Positions 8,908 through 17,843 of a stretch of DNA of 64,000 nt are shown here, piece by piece; positions within the stretch are counted from its first letter, which is position 1; each line of letters opens with the position of its first letter. Source of the DNA: Methanopyrus sp. SNP6 (GTDB lineage: Archaea > JAADCQ01 > Methanopyri > Methanopyrales > Methanopyraceae); the NCBI RefSeq assembly GCF_002201895.1, contig NZ_CP019436.1, positions 447,456-511,455 on the forward strand, given 5' to 3'. The notes under the pieces were generated by a model. The model had not been told where the DNA came from and did not search any database. It worked only from the letters and a program-made list of their open reading frames with translations. The position numbers and the translations under genes were made by a program.

Positions 8908-10576
8908 GCCCGCGTAGTACGTCCGCTAGCTTTCCGACCTCTACGCGGACTTGCTCGGTCGTGTCCCTGTCCCTAATAGTCACCGTATCATCCTCGAGTG
9001 TTTCGTGGTCCACGGTGACGCAGTACGGAACACCGATCTCGTCGGCACGAGCGTATCGTCTGCCTATCGAACCGGAGTCGTCGTACTCGACTGTAAATCC
9101 TTCCTCACGTAGCATACTGGCCACGCGTCGGGCGTACTCGACCATGTCGCTGCGCTTCAGCAGTGGGAATACTCCCACCTCGATCGGCGCCAACCAGGCC
9201 GGGAACCTGAACACGCCTTCCTCCGGGTCGAAGTTGTGTTCGAGGACACAATACAGGATACGATCGATACCGTAGGAAGGTTCGATCACGTGCGGGTAGA
9301 ACCACTCGCCCGTGACCCTCTCCTTGATAATCTCGTAGCACTCCTGGGGCACCTCCACCTCCTCGCCGTCGACTTCGACAGTGAGGCCTCCCTTCAGCTC
9401 ATCCTCGCTCTCCGCGGTGATTCGACGTAGCGCTTCCGCGATCTTCGGAGCGTCCGACATGAACTTCGGTCCGAGCTCTTCCATCACGGGTTCCGGGCGG
9501 TAGATGACCTTGGGCTCCTCCAGCTCGCGGAAGGCCCGTAGGTTCTCTCCACTGTGTTCCGAGTGCTTCTTAAGGTCATAATCCGTCCTGTCCGCGATCC
9601 CGACGACTTCAACCCATCCGAACCGCTCCAGCTTCACCTCCACGTCCCAGCAGTCGCTGGCGTAGTGTGCCCGCTCTTCTGGGAGATGCTGACGCGATCG
9701 AATGGCTTCGTCCGGAATCCCCATCTCGTTGAGCATACGCTTGGTGAGACCAAGGAAGTAGCCGATTGGTTGACTGACCATGCCTTCCTCAACGGCCTCA
9801 CGAACGGACATCTCCAGCATCTCACCGTCCTCTTTCCGTTGTTCCTCTATGGGATAGAACTTGAGGACTTCGTCCGCGTAGCGTTCGAACCCGGGGTACT
9901 CCTTCTCCTCGGGGTCGAAGAAGACTTCAGCCTCGGCCTGAGTGAACTCGCGGAGACGGATCACACCCTGTCGCGGGCTGATTTCGTTTCGGTACGCGCG
10001 ACCTATCTGCACGACACCGAAGGGAAGCTTCTGTCGCGCCCACCTGTAAAGGTCTTTGAACTGGATAAAGATAGCTTGGGCGGTCTCCGGACGCAGATAT
10101 CCCGTTCGACCTTCCTTGGGACCGATGTTCGTATCGAACATCAGGTTGAACTCGGTGACCTCGGCGAGCTTCCCACCGCACTCGGGACATCGTAGGTCGT
10201 GCTCACGGATCAAGTCCTCCAACTCCTCGGGCGACATTCCCTCGGCGTCGACTCCAAGCTCCTCCTCGACCAAGTGATCGGCGCGGAAGAACTCACCACA
10301 CTCGCTGCAATGAGTCATGGGATCTATGAAGTGCTCGACGTGACCGGAAGCCTCGAACACCTCACTTATGAGCAGGTTGGGGGCTTCGATCTCCATGAAA
10401 CCTTCCTTATGAACGTAATACTCGCGCCACTTCTCCTCGATTTTCCGCTTTAGAAGTGCTCCCAGGGGACCGTAGTCGTAAAAGCCCCGGGCTCCCCCGT
10501 AGATACGGAACGCGGGCAGTATGAACCCGCGTCGGCGTGCGATCTCCATGATGCGTTCGTAGATGTCCTCGGTCAA
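8861..10576 (-). CDS. glyS: glycyl-tRNA synthetase (class II)
   Basis: GlyRS charges tRNA-Gly with glycine using ATP in the cytoplasm. The 571-residue protein is the homodimeric archaeal/eukaryotic type: an N-terminal class II core with the Y-D-Y-G-P-L-G motif, a Zn-binding insertion with C-S-E-C and C-P-E-C pairs, motif 2 (A-Y-R-N-E-I-S-P-R), motif 3 (Y-G-I-D-R-I-L-Y), and a C-terminal anticodon-binding domain. It begins with ATG at 10576, 15 bases after the next gene's stop, so it is likely downstream in an operon with trm1 and the hexulose-phosphate-synthase-like gene. Confidence 0.96.
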   Translation of the reverse strand: MTEDIYERIMEIARRRGFILPAFRIYGGARGFYDYGPLGALLKRKIEEKWREYYVHKEGFMEIEAPNLLISEVFEASGHVEHFIDPMTHCSECGEFFRADHLVEEELGVDAEGMSPEELEDLIREHDLRCPECGGKLAEVTEFNLMFDTNIGPKEGRTGYLRPETAQAIFIQFKDLYRWARQKLPFGVVQIGRAYRNEISPRQGVIRLREFTQAEAEVFFDPEEKEYPGFERYADEVLKFYPIEEQRKEDGEMLEMSVREAVEEGMVSQPIGYFLGLTKRMLNEMGIPDEAIRSRQHLPEERAHYASDCWDVEVKLERFGWVEVVGIADRTDYDLKKHSEHSGENLRAFRELEEPKVIYRPEPVMEELGPKFMSDAPKIAEALRRITAESEDELKGGLTVEVDGEEVEVPQECYEIIKERVTGEWFYPHVIEPSYGIDRILYCVLEHNFDPEEGVFRFPAWLAPIEVGVFPLLKRSDMVEYARRVASMLREEGFTVEYDDSGSIGRRYARADEIGVPYCVTVDHETLEDDTVTIRDRDTTEQVRVEVGKLADVLRGLIDGNLEFEEAGDPV

Positions 10577-10591
10577 TTCCGTGCCCCCACC

Positions 10592-11572
10592 TCATATCTC
10601 GTAGACTGCTTCCACTACCCCGTACAGCTTGAGTACATGTTCCTCGGCTACGAGGATCGTCTTCACACTCTCCTTGACGATACTCTCGAGGTCCTCCCGA
10701 TCGAACTCCTCCGCTCCCAGGACCAGGGTGAGATCGCGCCCGTCATCCTCGAACTTCGGTACGAGATCCGAGTCATCGTCACCGACGGTACGCAAGCTGG
10801 GCTCGTTTCGGACCCATTCCACGAGCTGGATAGCCGCGTTCAAGACTTCGGAGACGCGTTCAGGATCCTTGACGACGAGTCCAACGGTACTGTGTTTACG
10901 AATACCAAGCAACGCCTCACGTTGGTCTTCGTCGGGTCTGAAATCGTAAGGTTCCACACTGGCGGCTTCTACGACAGCCTCCGCGGCCTTCGAGGGATCC
11001 TCGGAGGACGTGATGTATCCGCCAACGATCACTAAGTCCACGCCATCCAGCTCTTCTATCTTCCTCGGGGTGAGGCTACCTGCGACCGCGGTTCTCGCGG
11101 GACACCGGTCGACCCCGAACTTGTGGAGTAGCTCTTCCCCAGTGATCGGCTCGTCGATAGCCGCGTGGAGCAGGAGGTAGTCCGGGAGTTCCTCAAGTCC
11201 CTCCAACTTCGACAGAACGTTTACGGGATTGACACCGATAGTGTCCACTAACGCCCCCGCGCAAAGCTCGTGTGCTCTGGTGACGAACGATCGGATCGTC
11301 TCCTCGGGAGCCGCACCCAGTACGCATCCCAAGTTCGCCCCATGTTTAATCGATAGCTCCGCCTCCAGTGCCCCTACGTCCATCGTTTTCGTGTCGGCGA
11401 CTATTGGGCGTTCCGGAAACTCCTCGGCCAACCGTTCGATCGCCCGCGATCCTTCGGCCTTGATGAGCGGTGTTCCGACCTCAAGTATGTGAATACCGGC
11501 CTCCACGCTCGCCTCGGCTATTTCGATGGCCTTGGGTAGAGATGTAAGGTCCAACGCTACTTGCGTAAGCAT
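10592..11572 (-). CDS. 3-hexulose-6-phosphate synthase-like protein with C-terminal extension
   Basis: Residues 1-210 look like the orotidine-decarboxylase/hexulose-6-phosphate synthase barrel: an early Lys/Glu-rich strand, the V-A-D-T-K-T-M-D motif with paired catalytic Asp and Lys, a V-D-T-I-G-V strand and the V-V-G-G-Y-I phosphate loop. In methanogens such enzymes make or break hexulose 6-phosphate to supply ribulose 5-phosphate, since the oxidative pentose pathway is absent. The last 110 residues are an uncharacterised alpha/beta extension with an acidic linker around residues 260-275. It overlaps the end of trm1 by 16 bases, implying translational coupling. Confidence 0.8.
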   Translation of the reverse strand: MLTQVALDLTSLPKAIEIAEASVEAGIHILEVGTPLIKAEGSRAIERLAEEFPERPIVADTKTMDVGALEAELSIKHGANLGCVLGAAPEETIRSFVTRAHELCAGALVDTIGVNPVNVLSKLEGLEELPDYLLLHAAIDEPITGEELLHKFGVDRCPARTAVAGSLTPRKIEELDGVDLVIVGGYITSSEDPSKAAEAVVEAASVEPYDFRPDEDQREALLGIRKHSTVGLVVKDPERVSEVLNAAIQLVEWVRNEPSLRTVGDDDSDLVPKFEDDGRDLTLVLGAEEFDREDLESIVKESVKTILVAEEHVLKLYGVVEAVYEI

Positions 11573-12708
11573 CCGCTGTCCCCCGCCACCTCTGTGAGGA
11601 CGGCTTCGAACTCTTCCGGACCCGCATCGGTTTTCACGACGGCTCTCTTTGAATAGTGTGGACGTACTGCGTTGAATCCCTCCTCACGGAGCCCTTCAAG
11701 TACCGAGGTCAGGCTCGGCACCCTGGATAAGCCCAACCTCGACGCCCATCGGTGGATATCGTAAGCCCAAGGATTCGTCCCGACCTCCTCCGCCACAGTC
11801 TCCAAGAGTTCCGAAGCCTCCTCGAACCCGAGTTCGCGGGCGTCCGAAGCCCCACGTTCGGCCCGCTCTCTGTCCGCGAAGTCGGGCAACCACAGTGGTC
11901 CCAACCTTACTACGCTCCCAGACCCGCAGCGCGGACACTCACGATCGAACTCACGCTCTGAGGTGTACCCACACTCACGACAGTGCAGAAGGTGACCGAG
12001 CTGTTTTAACGCTCGATCGGCTCGGCGGGCTCCTCTTTGGATCTCTCCGATTACGCGCACGTGGTGGCGCTGGAAGAACGCAATATGGGGTTCGAACGCG
12101 AGGTCGTACTTCGCACACGTTCGGACGATGTACGAAATCAGCGTACGGATAGCAACTTCCTGGTAGAACTCGACGCGCTCGACCTCTACCCAATACTTCC
12201 TACGGGCCGAGCTCGGGTAGCGCCCGGCGAGGGCCGAGACATCGGTGGCAGAGACCCCTATCACGCCACGGTTTCGGACCGTTCTAACGGCAGCATCCAA
12301 GAACGGAACCGGGGGCCCGAACGGATCGATATCGACGTAATCGAAACGACCTGACAGCTCATCTTCGTGCATCAAGGCATTCGCATCACGGTTCTCGACC
12401 CTGCAGACGTCCTCGACGTCGTTCAACCGGACGTTCTCCTCGATCAGCTCGACCGCACGGGGGTTGAGATCGTTAAGGACGGTTACCTCAGGGTTCAACT
12501 CGACTGCGATGCGGATCCCGCGAGCGCCTACTCCCGCCAGCGGATCACACACGATCTTCGGGTCGTATTGTACCAGCGAGGATACCGTTAAATCGCGGCT
12601 CAGTTGCATTGCGGGGTTGTAGAACACTGGGTCTCTGGAGGAAGGTTGCCCGCGGGTCTTCGGGACTTTCAGCAGCGTGCGGCCTTCGGTGATTGTCTCG
12701 AGCTCCAT
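11557..12708 (-). CDS. trm1: tRNA (guanine26-N2)-dimethyltransferase Trm1
   Basis: Trm1 makes m2(2)G at position 26 of tRNA using SAM. The protein shows the family N-terminus (Y-N-P-A-M-Q-L-S-R-D), SAM motif I (D-P-L-A-G-V-G-A-R-G), the D-P-F-G-P-P motif IV, and a Zn-ribbon with C-R-E-C and C-P-R-C around residues 240-265, followed by the usual C-terminal domain. At 383 residues the length is normal. It starts with ATG at 12708 and precedes the hexulose-phosphate-synthase-like gene and glyS. A second, shorter Trm1-like protein is encoded at 39595-40485. Confidence 0.94.
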   Translation of the reverse strand: MELETITEGRTLLKVPKTRGQPSSRDPVFYNPAMQLSRDLTVSSLVQYDPKIVCDPLAGVGARGIRIAVELNPEVTVLNDLNPRAVELIEENVRLNDVEDVCRVENRDANALMHEDELSGRFDYVDIDPFGPPVPFLDAAVRTVRNRGVIGVSATDVSALAGRYPSSARRKYWVEVERVEFYQEVAIRTLISYIVRTCAKYDLAFEPHIAFFQRHHVRVIGEIQRGARRADRALKQLGHLLHCRECGYTSEREFDRECPRCGSGSVVRLGPLWLPDFADRERAERGASDARELGFEEASELLETVAEEVGTNPWAYDIHRWASRLGLSRVPSLTSVLEGLREEGFNAVRPHYSKRAVVKTDAGPEEFEAVLTEVAGDSGCLRK

Positions 12709-12742
12709 CGACCTATCCCTAGCCCTGCCCCTGAAGGTGCGC

Positions 12743-13015
12743 TCACTTCAGTATCACTTCGGTACCCAAGGCCTGGCCCGGGAGACCACGCTCAAACCGG
12801 ACACGTACGGCCCCGTTGTTGCCGTGAGTGTCGACCACCTTACCACGAATCACCCTACCCGTCTCAGGGTGCTTCCAGATGACTTCCCTACCGATCAACT
12901 GGGCCGCCTCTGATCTGTTCTCGACACCCTCAAACTCTATTATGCACTGCCTGGGATCCTGCGTGTGCCTTCCCACGCGGTAGTTCACAATCACACCTCG
13001 CTTGACCTCACTCAC
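12743..13015 (-). CDS. rpl35ae: large ribosomal subunit protein eL33 (L35Ae)
   Basis: The 90-residue basic protein matches the archaeal/eukaryotic ribosomal protein L35Ae (eL33), a small beta-barrel of the large subunit. Its hallmarks are G-V-I-V-N-Y-R-V-G at the start, a central A-A-Q-L-I-G-R-x-V strand, the V-D-T-H-G-N-N-G-A-V-R-V-R-F segment and a C-terminal L-G-T-E-V. It begins with GTG at 13015. Only 27 bases separate it from the divergent DegT gene, so at least one of the two promoters must lie inside the other gene. Confidence 0.95.
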   Translation of the reverse strand: MSEVKRGVIVNYRVGRHTQDPRQCIIEFEGVENRSEAAQLIGREVIWKHPETGRVIRGKVVDTHGNNGAVRVRFERGLPGQALGTEVILK

Positions 13016-13042
13016 GACTATTTACCCCCTGGGGGAGACCAG

Positions 13043-14227
13043 TTGTCCAAGCTCGCCATCGATGGAGGCAGACCGGTTAGGGAGGATCCTATACCGATAG
13101 CTCAACCTATCCTGGGTGATGAGGAGGCTCGTGCCGTCACGGAAGTCCTTCGGTCGGGCCAGCTCGCTCAAGGACCACGCGTTGAGGAGTTCGAGCGTGA
13201 GTTCGCCAAGTTCGTCGGATGTGAACACTGCATCGCGACGAGTTCGGGCACGACCGCACTGCAGCTCGCCCTGGAGTCCGCCGGGCTCGGTCCGGGCGAC
13301 CTCGCGATCGTTCCGTCTTTTACGTTTATCGCTACTGCGAACGCCGCCTTGCACGTGGGCGCCCACGTCGCGTTCGTAGACATCGATCTGGAAACGTACT
13401 GTATGGATCCATACTCCCTTGAGGAGGTCGTGAAGCTCCTGAAAGACCGCGTGCTACGCCCCCGCACCGTAGTAGTGGTCCCAGTGCATCTCTACGGTCA
13501 CCCAGCCGACATGGATCCGATCTTGGAGATCGCGGAGGAACACGATCTCATCGTAATCGAAGACGCGGCACAGGCCCACGGAGCCGAGTACAAAGGTAAG
13601 AGGGCAGGATCCTTGGGAGACGCCGCCTGCTTCAGTTTCTATCCGACCAAGAACATGACAACGGGAGAGGGAGGGGCAATCACCACGGACGACGAGGAAC
13701 TGGCCGAGCGGGCCAGGATGCTCCGCTCACACGGTGAGCGCGAACGCTACGACCACGTGGAGATAGGGTACAATTTCCGGATGACGGACATCGCCGCGGC
13801 TATCGGGACCGTTCAGCTCCGGAGGCTGGAGGAGTTCAACGAGCAGAGGAGGGAGAACGCTCGCTACTACCTCAAGGAGCTGGCCGATTTAGAACCCCTT
13901 ATCGAGCTACCGACCGAGAAGTCCTGGGCGAAACACGTTTACCATCAGTTCACGATCAGGGTTAACGTGAAGGAGTTATCCTGTACGCGAGACGAGTTCG
14001 CGGAGGCGCTTCGCGCCGAGGGAGTTGATTGTGCCGTACATTACCCGACTCCGCTGCACCGACAACCCGCGTACCTTAGGCGCGGTTACTACGCCACGGA
14101 GCTTCCGAAATCGGAGCGTGCGGCCGAGACCGTACTATCCATCCCGGTACACCCAGGTCTGTCGGAGAAGGACCGTCAGGACGTTGTGGAAGCTGTGGAG
14201 AAAGTCGTTTCCGCGTTTTCCCGATAG
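13043..14227 (+). CDS. DegT/DnrJ/EryC1/StrS-family sugar aminotransferase
   Basis: This PLP-dependent enzyme family transaminates keto-sugar nucleotides in the making of amino sugars for cell-surface glycans. The product (394 residues) has the expected substrate region near the N-terminus, the T-S-S-G-T-T-A-L cofactor loop, the D-A-A-Q-A-H-G motif, and the PLP lysine in S-F-Y-P-T-K-N near residue 203. Start is TTG at 13043, six bases after a GGGGGAGA site. The sugar substrate cannot be deduced. No sugar biosynthesis genes are adjacent, but the next gene lies 21 bases downstream on the same strand. Confidence 0.9.
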   Translation: MSKLAIDGGRPVREDPIPIAQPILGDEEARAVTEVLRSGQLAQGPRVEEFEREFAKFVGCEHCIATSSGTTALQLALESAGLGPGDLAIVPSFTFIATANAALHVGAHVAFVDIDLETYCMDPYSLEEVVKLLKDRVLRPRTVVVVPVHLYGHPADMDPILEIAEEHDLIVIEDAAQAHGAEYKGKRAGSLGDAACFSFYPTKNMTTGEGGAITTDDEELAERARMLRSHGERERYDHVEIGYNFRMTDIAAAIGTVQLRRLEEFNEQRRENARYYLKELADLEPLIELPTEKSWAKHVYHQFTIRVNVKELSCTRDEFAEALRAEGVDCAVHYPTPLHRQPAYLRRGYYATELPKSERAAETVLSIPVHPGLSEKDRQDVVEAVEKVVSAFSR

Positions 14228-14248
14228 GTTCACACGAGGGGAACGCGC

Positions 14249-16507
14249 TTGCCGCGCGAGAAGTGTCCTAAATGTGATGGGAAGGGAAAGATCCCAGTCG
14301 GAGAGACCGAATGTCCCAGATGTGGCGGTAGCGGATTCGTGGGCGACGTGGACATCAGCGAACACTTCAAAGGGGCTGCTCAGCACGCCGTCGAAGGGTA
14401 TGATCTCACAAGCTCACGTGACGTCCCATGCCCGAAGTGTCAGGGTAAGGGTACGATAACCGTCTACGAGGAATGCGACAGGTGCGGTGGTACCGGTTAC
14501 ATCGTGAAGTGTCGAGAGTGTGGGAAGGAATTGGATCCAGACGTCGAAGAGGACCTATGCGAGGAGTGCTGGAAGAAAGTCAAGCAGATCCGCAGGGAGA
14601 AGATGCCGAAGGTGAAGGTCCTCTCGCCGGCGTGTGGGTACGAGGACGTCGAAGAGGGCGAGCTGTACAAAGGTAAAGTAAGTCGTGTCGAGAAGTACGG
14701 AGTTTTCATCGAATTAAACGACAGAACCCTTGGACTACTACACCGTCGTGACATGGGCGACAAGGAGCCTCAGGACTTCTCGATCGGTGACGAGGTGGTA
14801 GTGAAGGTCACGGACGTGCGACCGGAGGACGGTGAGATCGACTTCACGATCGAAGGTATCGACCCACGGCCCGACAGATACCGAGAGGAGGTCGTGGAGA
14901 AAAAGCTGAAGCGCGTACTCGTACGCGACATCGACGAATCGAAGATCGGTGAGACCGTACTGATCAAAGGTAAGATCATCCACGTACAGCAGACACCCGG
15001 ACCGACCGTATTCACGTTACGGGACGAAAGCGGTAGCATCTGGATGGCCGCCTTTGAGGGACCGGGGATCAGGGCCTATCCGGACATCGAGGCGGGTGAT
15101 TACGTCCGGGTGATCGGCGAGGTCACCACGCACGACGGCCAGCTCCAAGTCGAGATCCTCGACATGGAGAAACTCGTAGGGACGGAGAGAATCGAGATCA
15201 AACGAGCCATCGACGAGGCGCTCGATCGGGAGGCCGAGCCGCCCGAGGATCTGAAACCTATGGTGGACAGCGAGATCATCGAGCGTCTGTGGCCGCGGAT
15301 GCGCGAAGTGGCGAAGGAGATTAAGCGGGCCGTACTCGAAGGTCGGCCCATCCTGATCCGGCACCACGCGGACGCCGACGGTATTTCGGGAGGAGTAGCG
15401 CTGGAGGAAGCTATACTACCGATCCTAAGAGAAAACAACCCGGACCCGGAGGCGGAGTACCACTTCTACAAGCGGTTCCCGAACAAGGCACCTATATACA
15501 CCCTTGAGGATGCCTCACGGGACCTGAACCACGCATTGGAGGACGTCCACAGGTACAGCCATCAGGTACCCCTCCTGGTACTCTTGGACATCGGATGCAC
15601 AGAGGAGGACGTGCCCGCCATCGAGGAAATGAAGGCCTACGGCGTCGACGTCCTAGTCATCGACCACCATTACCCGGGCGAAGCCGTAGGAGAGAACCCG
15701 GAGGACGGACTGGAGGAGTTCCCGATCGACGAACACGTGAAAGTACACGTGAACCCCTACGCGGCTGGTGGTGATGGCAAGAACATCCCGGCAGGTGCTC
15801 TAGCCGTAGAGATCGCCCGGCTCATCAATCCGGAGGTGGAGGACAGGATCAAGCATCTCCCGGCGGTAGCGTGTCTTGGAGATCACGCCGAGTCTCCCGA
15901 GGCTGAGCAGTACCTCGAGATCGCCGAAGAGGCCGGCTTCGACAGGGAGTGGCTGAGGAAGATCGCGGATAGCGTCGACTTCCAGGCGTTCCAACTACGT
16001 CACACCCCGGGGAGGCACCTGATGAACGATGTTCTCGGCACTACAGGGGACGAGCATCGGCATCGACGGCTGGTGGAGAACCTCTACAGGCAGCATAAAA
16101 TCGCCTGCGAGCGGCAGTTGGAAGCCGCGCTAAATGGGATCAAGGAGTATGAGGCGGACGGCGTGAAGGTGGTCACCTTGGACGTGGATAAGTACGCCCG
16201 CAAGTTCGAGTACCCCGGCCCGGGCAAGACGTGCGGGCTCGTCCACGACCTGAAGGTCGAGGAGGAAGGCGACGATGCGAAGGTAGTGACAATCGCATAC
16301 GGACCGGACTTCGCGGTGATCAGGGCCACGGAGAACTTAGGGATAAACCTCAACGATATCGTATCGGAACTGGAGGAAGAGATGCCGGAAGCCGCGGTGG
16401 AGGGTGGAGGTCACGAGACAGCCGGCTCGATATCGTTCGTGGAAGCACATCGAAACAAGGTCCTTAAGGCGCTGGTCGAAAAGATTCTGAGGGACGCCAC
16501 TTCTTAG
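14249..16507 (+). CDS. archaeal RecJ-like DHH protein with DnaJ-type zinc fingers (COG1107 type)
   Basis: A 752-residue multidomain protein. Residues 5-100 carry repeated C-x-x-C-x-G-x-G motifs like the DnaJ central zinc domain; about 130-205 is an S1-like RNA-binding barrel; about 230-310 is an OB-fold; then a DHH phosphoesterase domain with H-A-D-A-D-G near residue 373 and I-D-H-H-Y further on, and a C-terminal DHHA1-like part ending in a G-G-G-H-E motif. The architecture matches COG1107, archaeal RecJ-related nucleases whose substrate is not settled. TTG at 14249 follows GAGGGGA. The gene converges with the sortase and overlaps it by 4 bases. Confidence 0.88.
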   Translation: MPREKCPKCDGKGKIPVGETECPRCGGSGFVGDVDISEHFKGAAQHAVEGYDLTSSRDVPCPKCQGKGTITVYEECDRCGGTGYIVKCRECGKELDPDVEEDLCEECWKKVKQIRREKMPKVKVLSPACGYEDVEEGELYKGKVSRVEKYGVFIELNDRTLGLLHRRDMGDKEPQDFSIGDEVVVKVTDVRPEDGEIDFTIEGIDPRPDRYREEVVEKKLKRVLVRDIDESKIGETVLIKGKIIHVQQTPGPTVFTLRDESGSIWMAAFEGPGIRAYPDIEAGDYVRVIGEVTTHDGQLQVEILDMEKLVGTERIEIKRAIDEALDREAEPPEDLKPMVDSEIIERLWPRMREVAKEIKRAVLEGRPILIRHHADADGISGGVALEEAILPILRENNPDPEAEYHFYKRFPNKAPIYTLEDASRDLNHALEDVHRYSHQVPLLVLLDIGCTEEDVPAIEEMKAYGVDVLVIDHHYPGEAVGENPEDGLEEFPIDEHVKVHVNPYAAGGDGKNIPAGALAVEIARLINPEVEDRIKHLPAVACLGDHAESPEAEQYLEIAEEAGFDREWLRKIADSVDFQAFQLRHTPGRHLMNDVLGTTGDEHRHRRLVENLYRQHKIACERQLEAALNGIKEYEADGVKVVTLDVDKYARKFEYPGPGKTCGLVHDLKVEEEGDDAKVVTIAYGPDFAVIRATENLGINLNDIVSELEEEMPEAAVEGGGHETAGSISFVEAHRNKVLKALVEKILRDATS

Positions 16508-16992
16508 CCTACACGTACGCATTTCACGATGAGTCGCTCGCGCGCCGTGGAAAGAGGTGTGCAAGTGACCAACCACAGCTCGTCCTTACTCGACACATCC
16601 GGGTCGATGACATAATCCGGAGGCACTACCACTTTATCGTACACCTCGTACACGTACTTGGATCCGAACCAATACACTACAACCTTGTCACCTCTCCTTA
16701 ACTCGTCGAGATGCAAGAAAGGAGACCCAAAGAGGGTGCGATGACCGTAGAACACCGTGATCCCCTTTTTACCGGGCGGGGGCGTCGTGATCTCGTAGTA
16801 TACACCGTAATCGGGTGAAGTGGTGTTGATTCGCTCACGGAGACCCAACTTCGGAATGACCAACTCACATTCGGGTATCGACACGGATTCATGGTACATG
16901 AGGTAAGCGACTTCCTTAGCCGCGAGGTATCCCAAGTACGTCGTGGATGGAGCGAGCAGGAGAATTCCCGAAATCAAGTACCGAAACCTCAC
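16504..16992 (-). CDS. archaeal sortase family transpeptidase
   Basis: The 162-residue product has an N-terminal membrane anchor (residues 5-28) and a sortase barrel. All three catalytic residues are visible: His in F-Y-G-H-R near residue 84, Cys in L-V-T-C-T-P near 143, and Arg in T-A-R-E-R near 150. Sortases cleave a C-terminal sorting motif of secreted proteins and join them to a cell-surface or pilin amine. It starts with GTG at 16992, overlapping the stop of the preceding secreted-protein gene in a GTGA, so the two are translationally coupled. It is the last gene of a six-gene operon. Subclass cannot be fixed, though the compact size is like class D/E enzymes. Confidence 0.88.
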   Translation of the reverse strand: MRFRYLISGILLLAPSTTYLGYLAAKEVAYLMYHESVSIPECELVIPKLGLRERINTTSPDYGVYYEITTPPPGKKGITVFYGHRTLFGSPFLHLDELRRGDKVVVYWFGSKYVYEVYDKVVVPPDYVIDPDVSSKDELWLVTCTPLSTARERLIVKCVRVG

Positions 16993-17822
16993 TTGCTGAG
17001 ACCCCTGTAGACCAGGTATAACCCGACCACAGCCGCCAGCACCACCGCCGAGATCAGGAATAAGGATTCACCGGTTTTGTATTGGCCCGCCGTGACGGAC
17101 TCCCTCGCACCAGCACCTCCGGGACCACCGGCGCCAGTTTCACCAGCGGCAGAACTGCCTGAACCTACCGAGGTTCCGGCTCCAGTGCCGGCCCCCTTAC
17201 CGTACTCCATGACGTATCTGATCTCCGGGAATGGGCCGTACGTCCTGCCGTTGATCGTCACTTTGCCGTCTTTGACACCGATTCTCCAGACCGGAACGTT
17301 GTCGTTCACTTTAGCGGGCCTCGGGTCGACTTCGACCAGCCTGCCGTCCGAAAGGACGACTACCCCGCTGAACTCCATCTCGGGGGCGCTGTTAGCGTTG
17401 GCCTTTAACTCCATGGAGACCGAGATCCGTTCGTAGGAGCACTCACTCATGTTGAACGGCCAACCAGCGTTCACCATGAGTGGGAAACCTCCCTCTAGGG
17501 GAACGTTTTTCGCCACGATCTTGGTATACGCCCTCGATCCGGAGATCTTGACATCTTTGACCTCGGCGCCTTGGATACCTATGTCCGATTCCCTAGGTTT
17601 TTTGGCGTCTTTACCCACCGCTTGTACTTCGATTATGAGCTTCGAGATCACTACCGGGGATTGCGATTGTCCTTGCCGACCAGCAGGTTGGCCAGCAGGT
17701 TGCTCCGGAGTTCCACCAACCTGAGCTACTGTGAGGGAATTACTTACTGACTCAGCATATGTGATGTACGAGCACAATAGTAACATTAACGATATTATTA
17801 TCATCATCGAGGGTGTTTTCAA
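16989..17822 (-). CDS. secreted surface protein, likely sortase substrate
   Basis: The 277-residue protein has a signal peptide (hydrophobic residues 6-24), a Pro/Gln-rich linker, a beta-rich domain (about residues 55-205), a long Gly/Ala/Ser/Thr-rich spacer (about 208-245) and a C-terminal tail made of Q-Y-K-T-G-E, a hydrophobic helix and a short basic end (R-G-L-S-K). That tail has the layout of a sortase sorting signal, with K-T-G in place of the classic L-P-x-T-G ending. TTG at 17822 follows GGGGGAG. The adjacent sortase supports the reading; it is not proven that the motif is cleaved. The partner could alternatively be a simple membrane-anchored protein. Confidence 0.75.
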   Translation of the reverse strand: MKTPSMMIIISLMLLLCSYITYAESVSNSLTVAQVGGTPEQPAGQPAGRQGQSQSPVVISKLIIEVQAVGKDAKKPRESDIGIQGAEVKDVKISGSRAYTKIVAKNVPLEGGFPLMVNAGWPFNMSECSYERISVSMELKANANSAPEMEFSGVVVLSDGRLVEVDPRPAKVNDNVPVWRIGVKDGKVTINGRTYGPFPEIRYVMEYGKGAGTGAGTSVGSGSSAAGETGAGGPGGAGARESVTAGQYKTGESLFLISAVVLAAVVGLYLVYRGLSK

Positions 17823-17843
17823 GGTCGCTCCCCCACAGTGTGC

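Noticed and set aside
9554-10195. Plus-strand frame of 213 codons antisense to glyS
   Set aside because: glyS is certain, and the antisense frame is a by-product of its codon bias.
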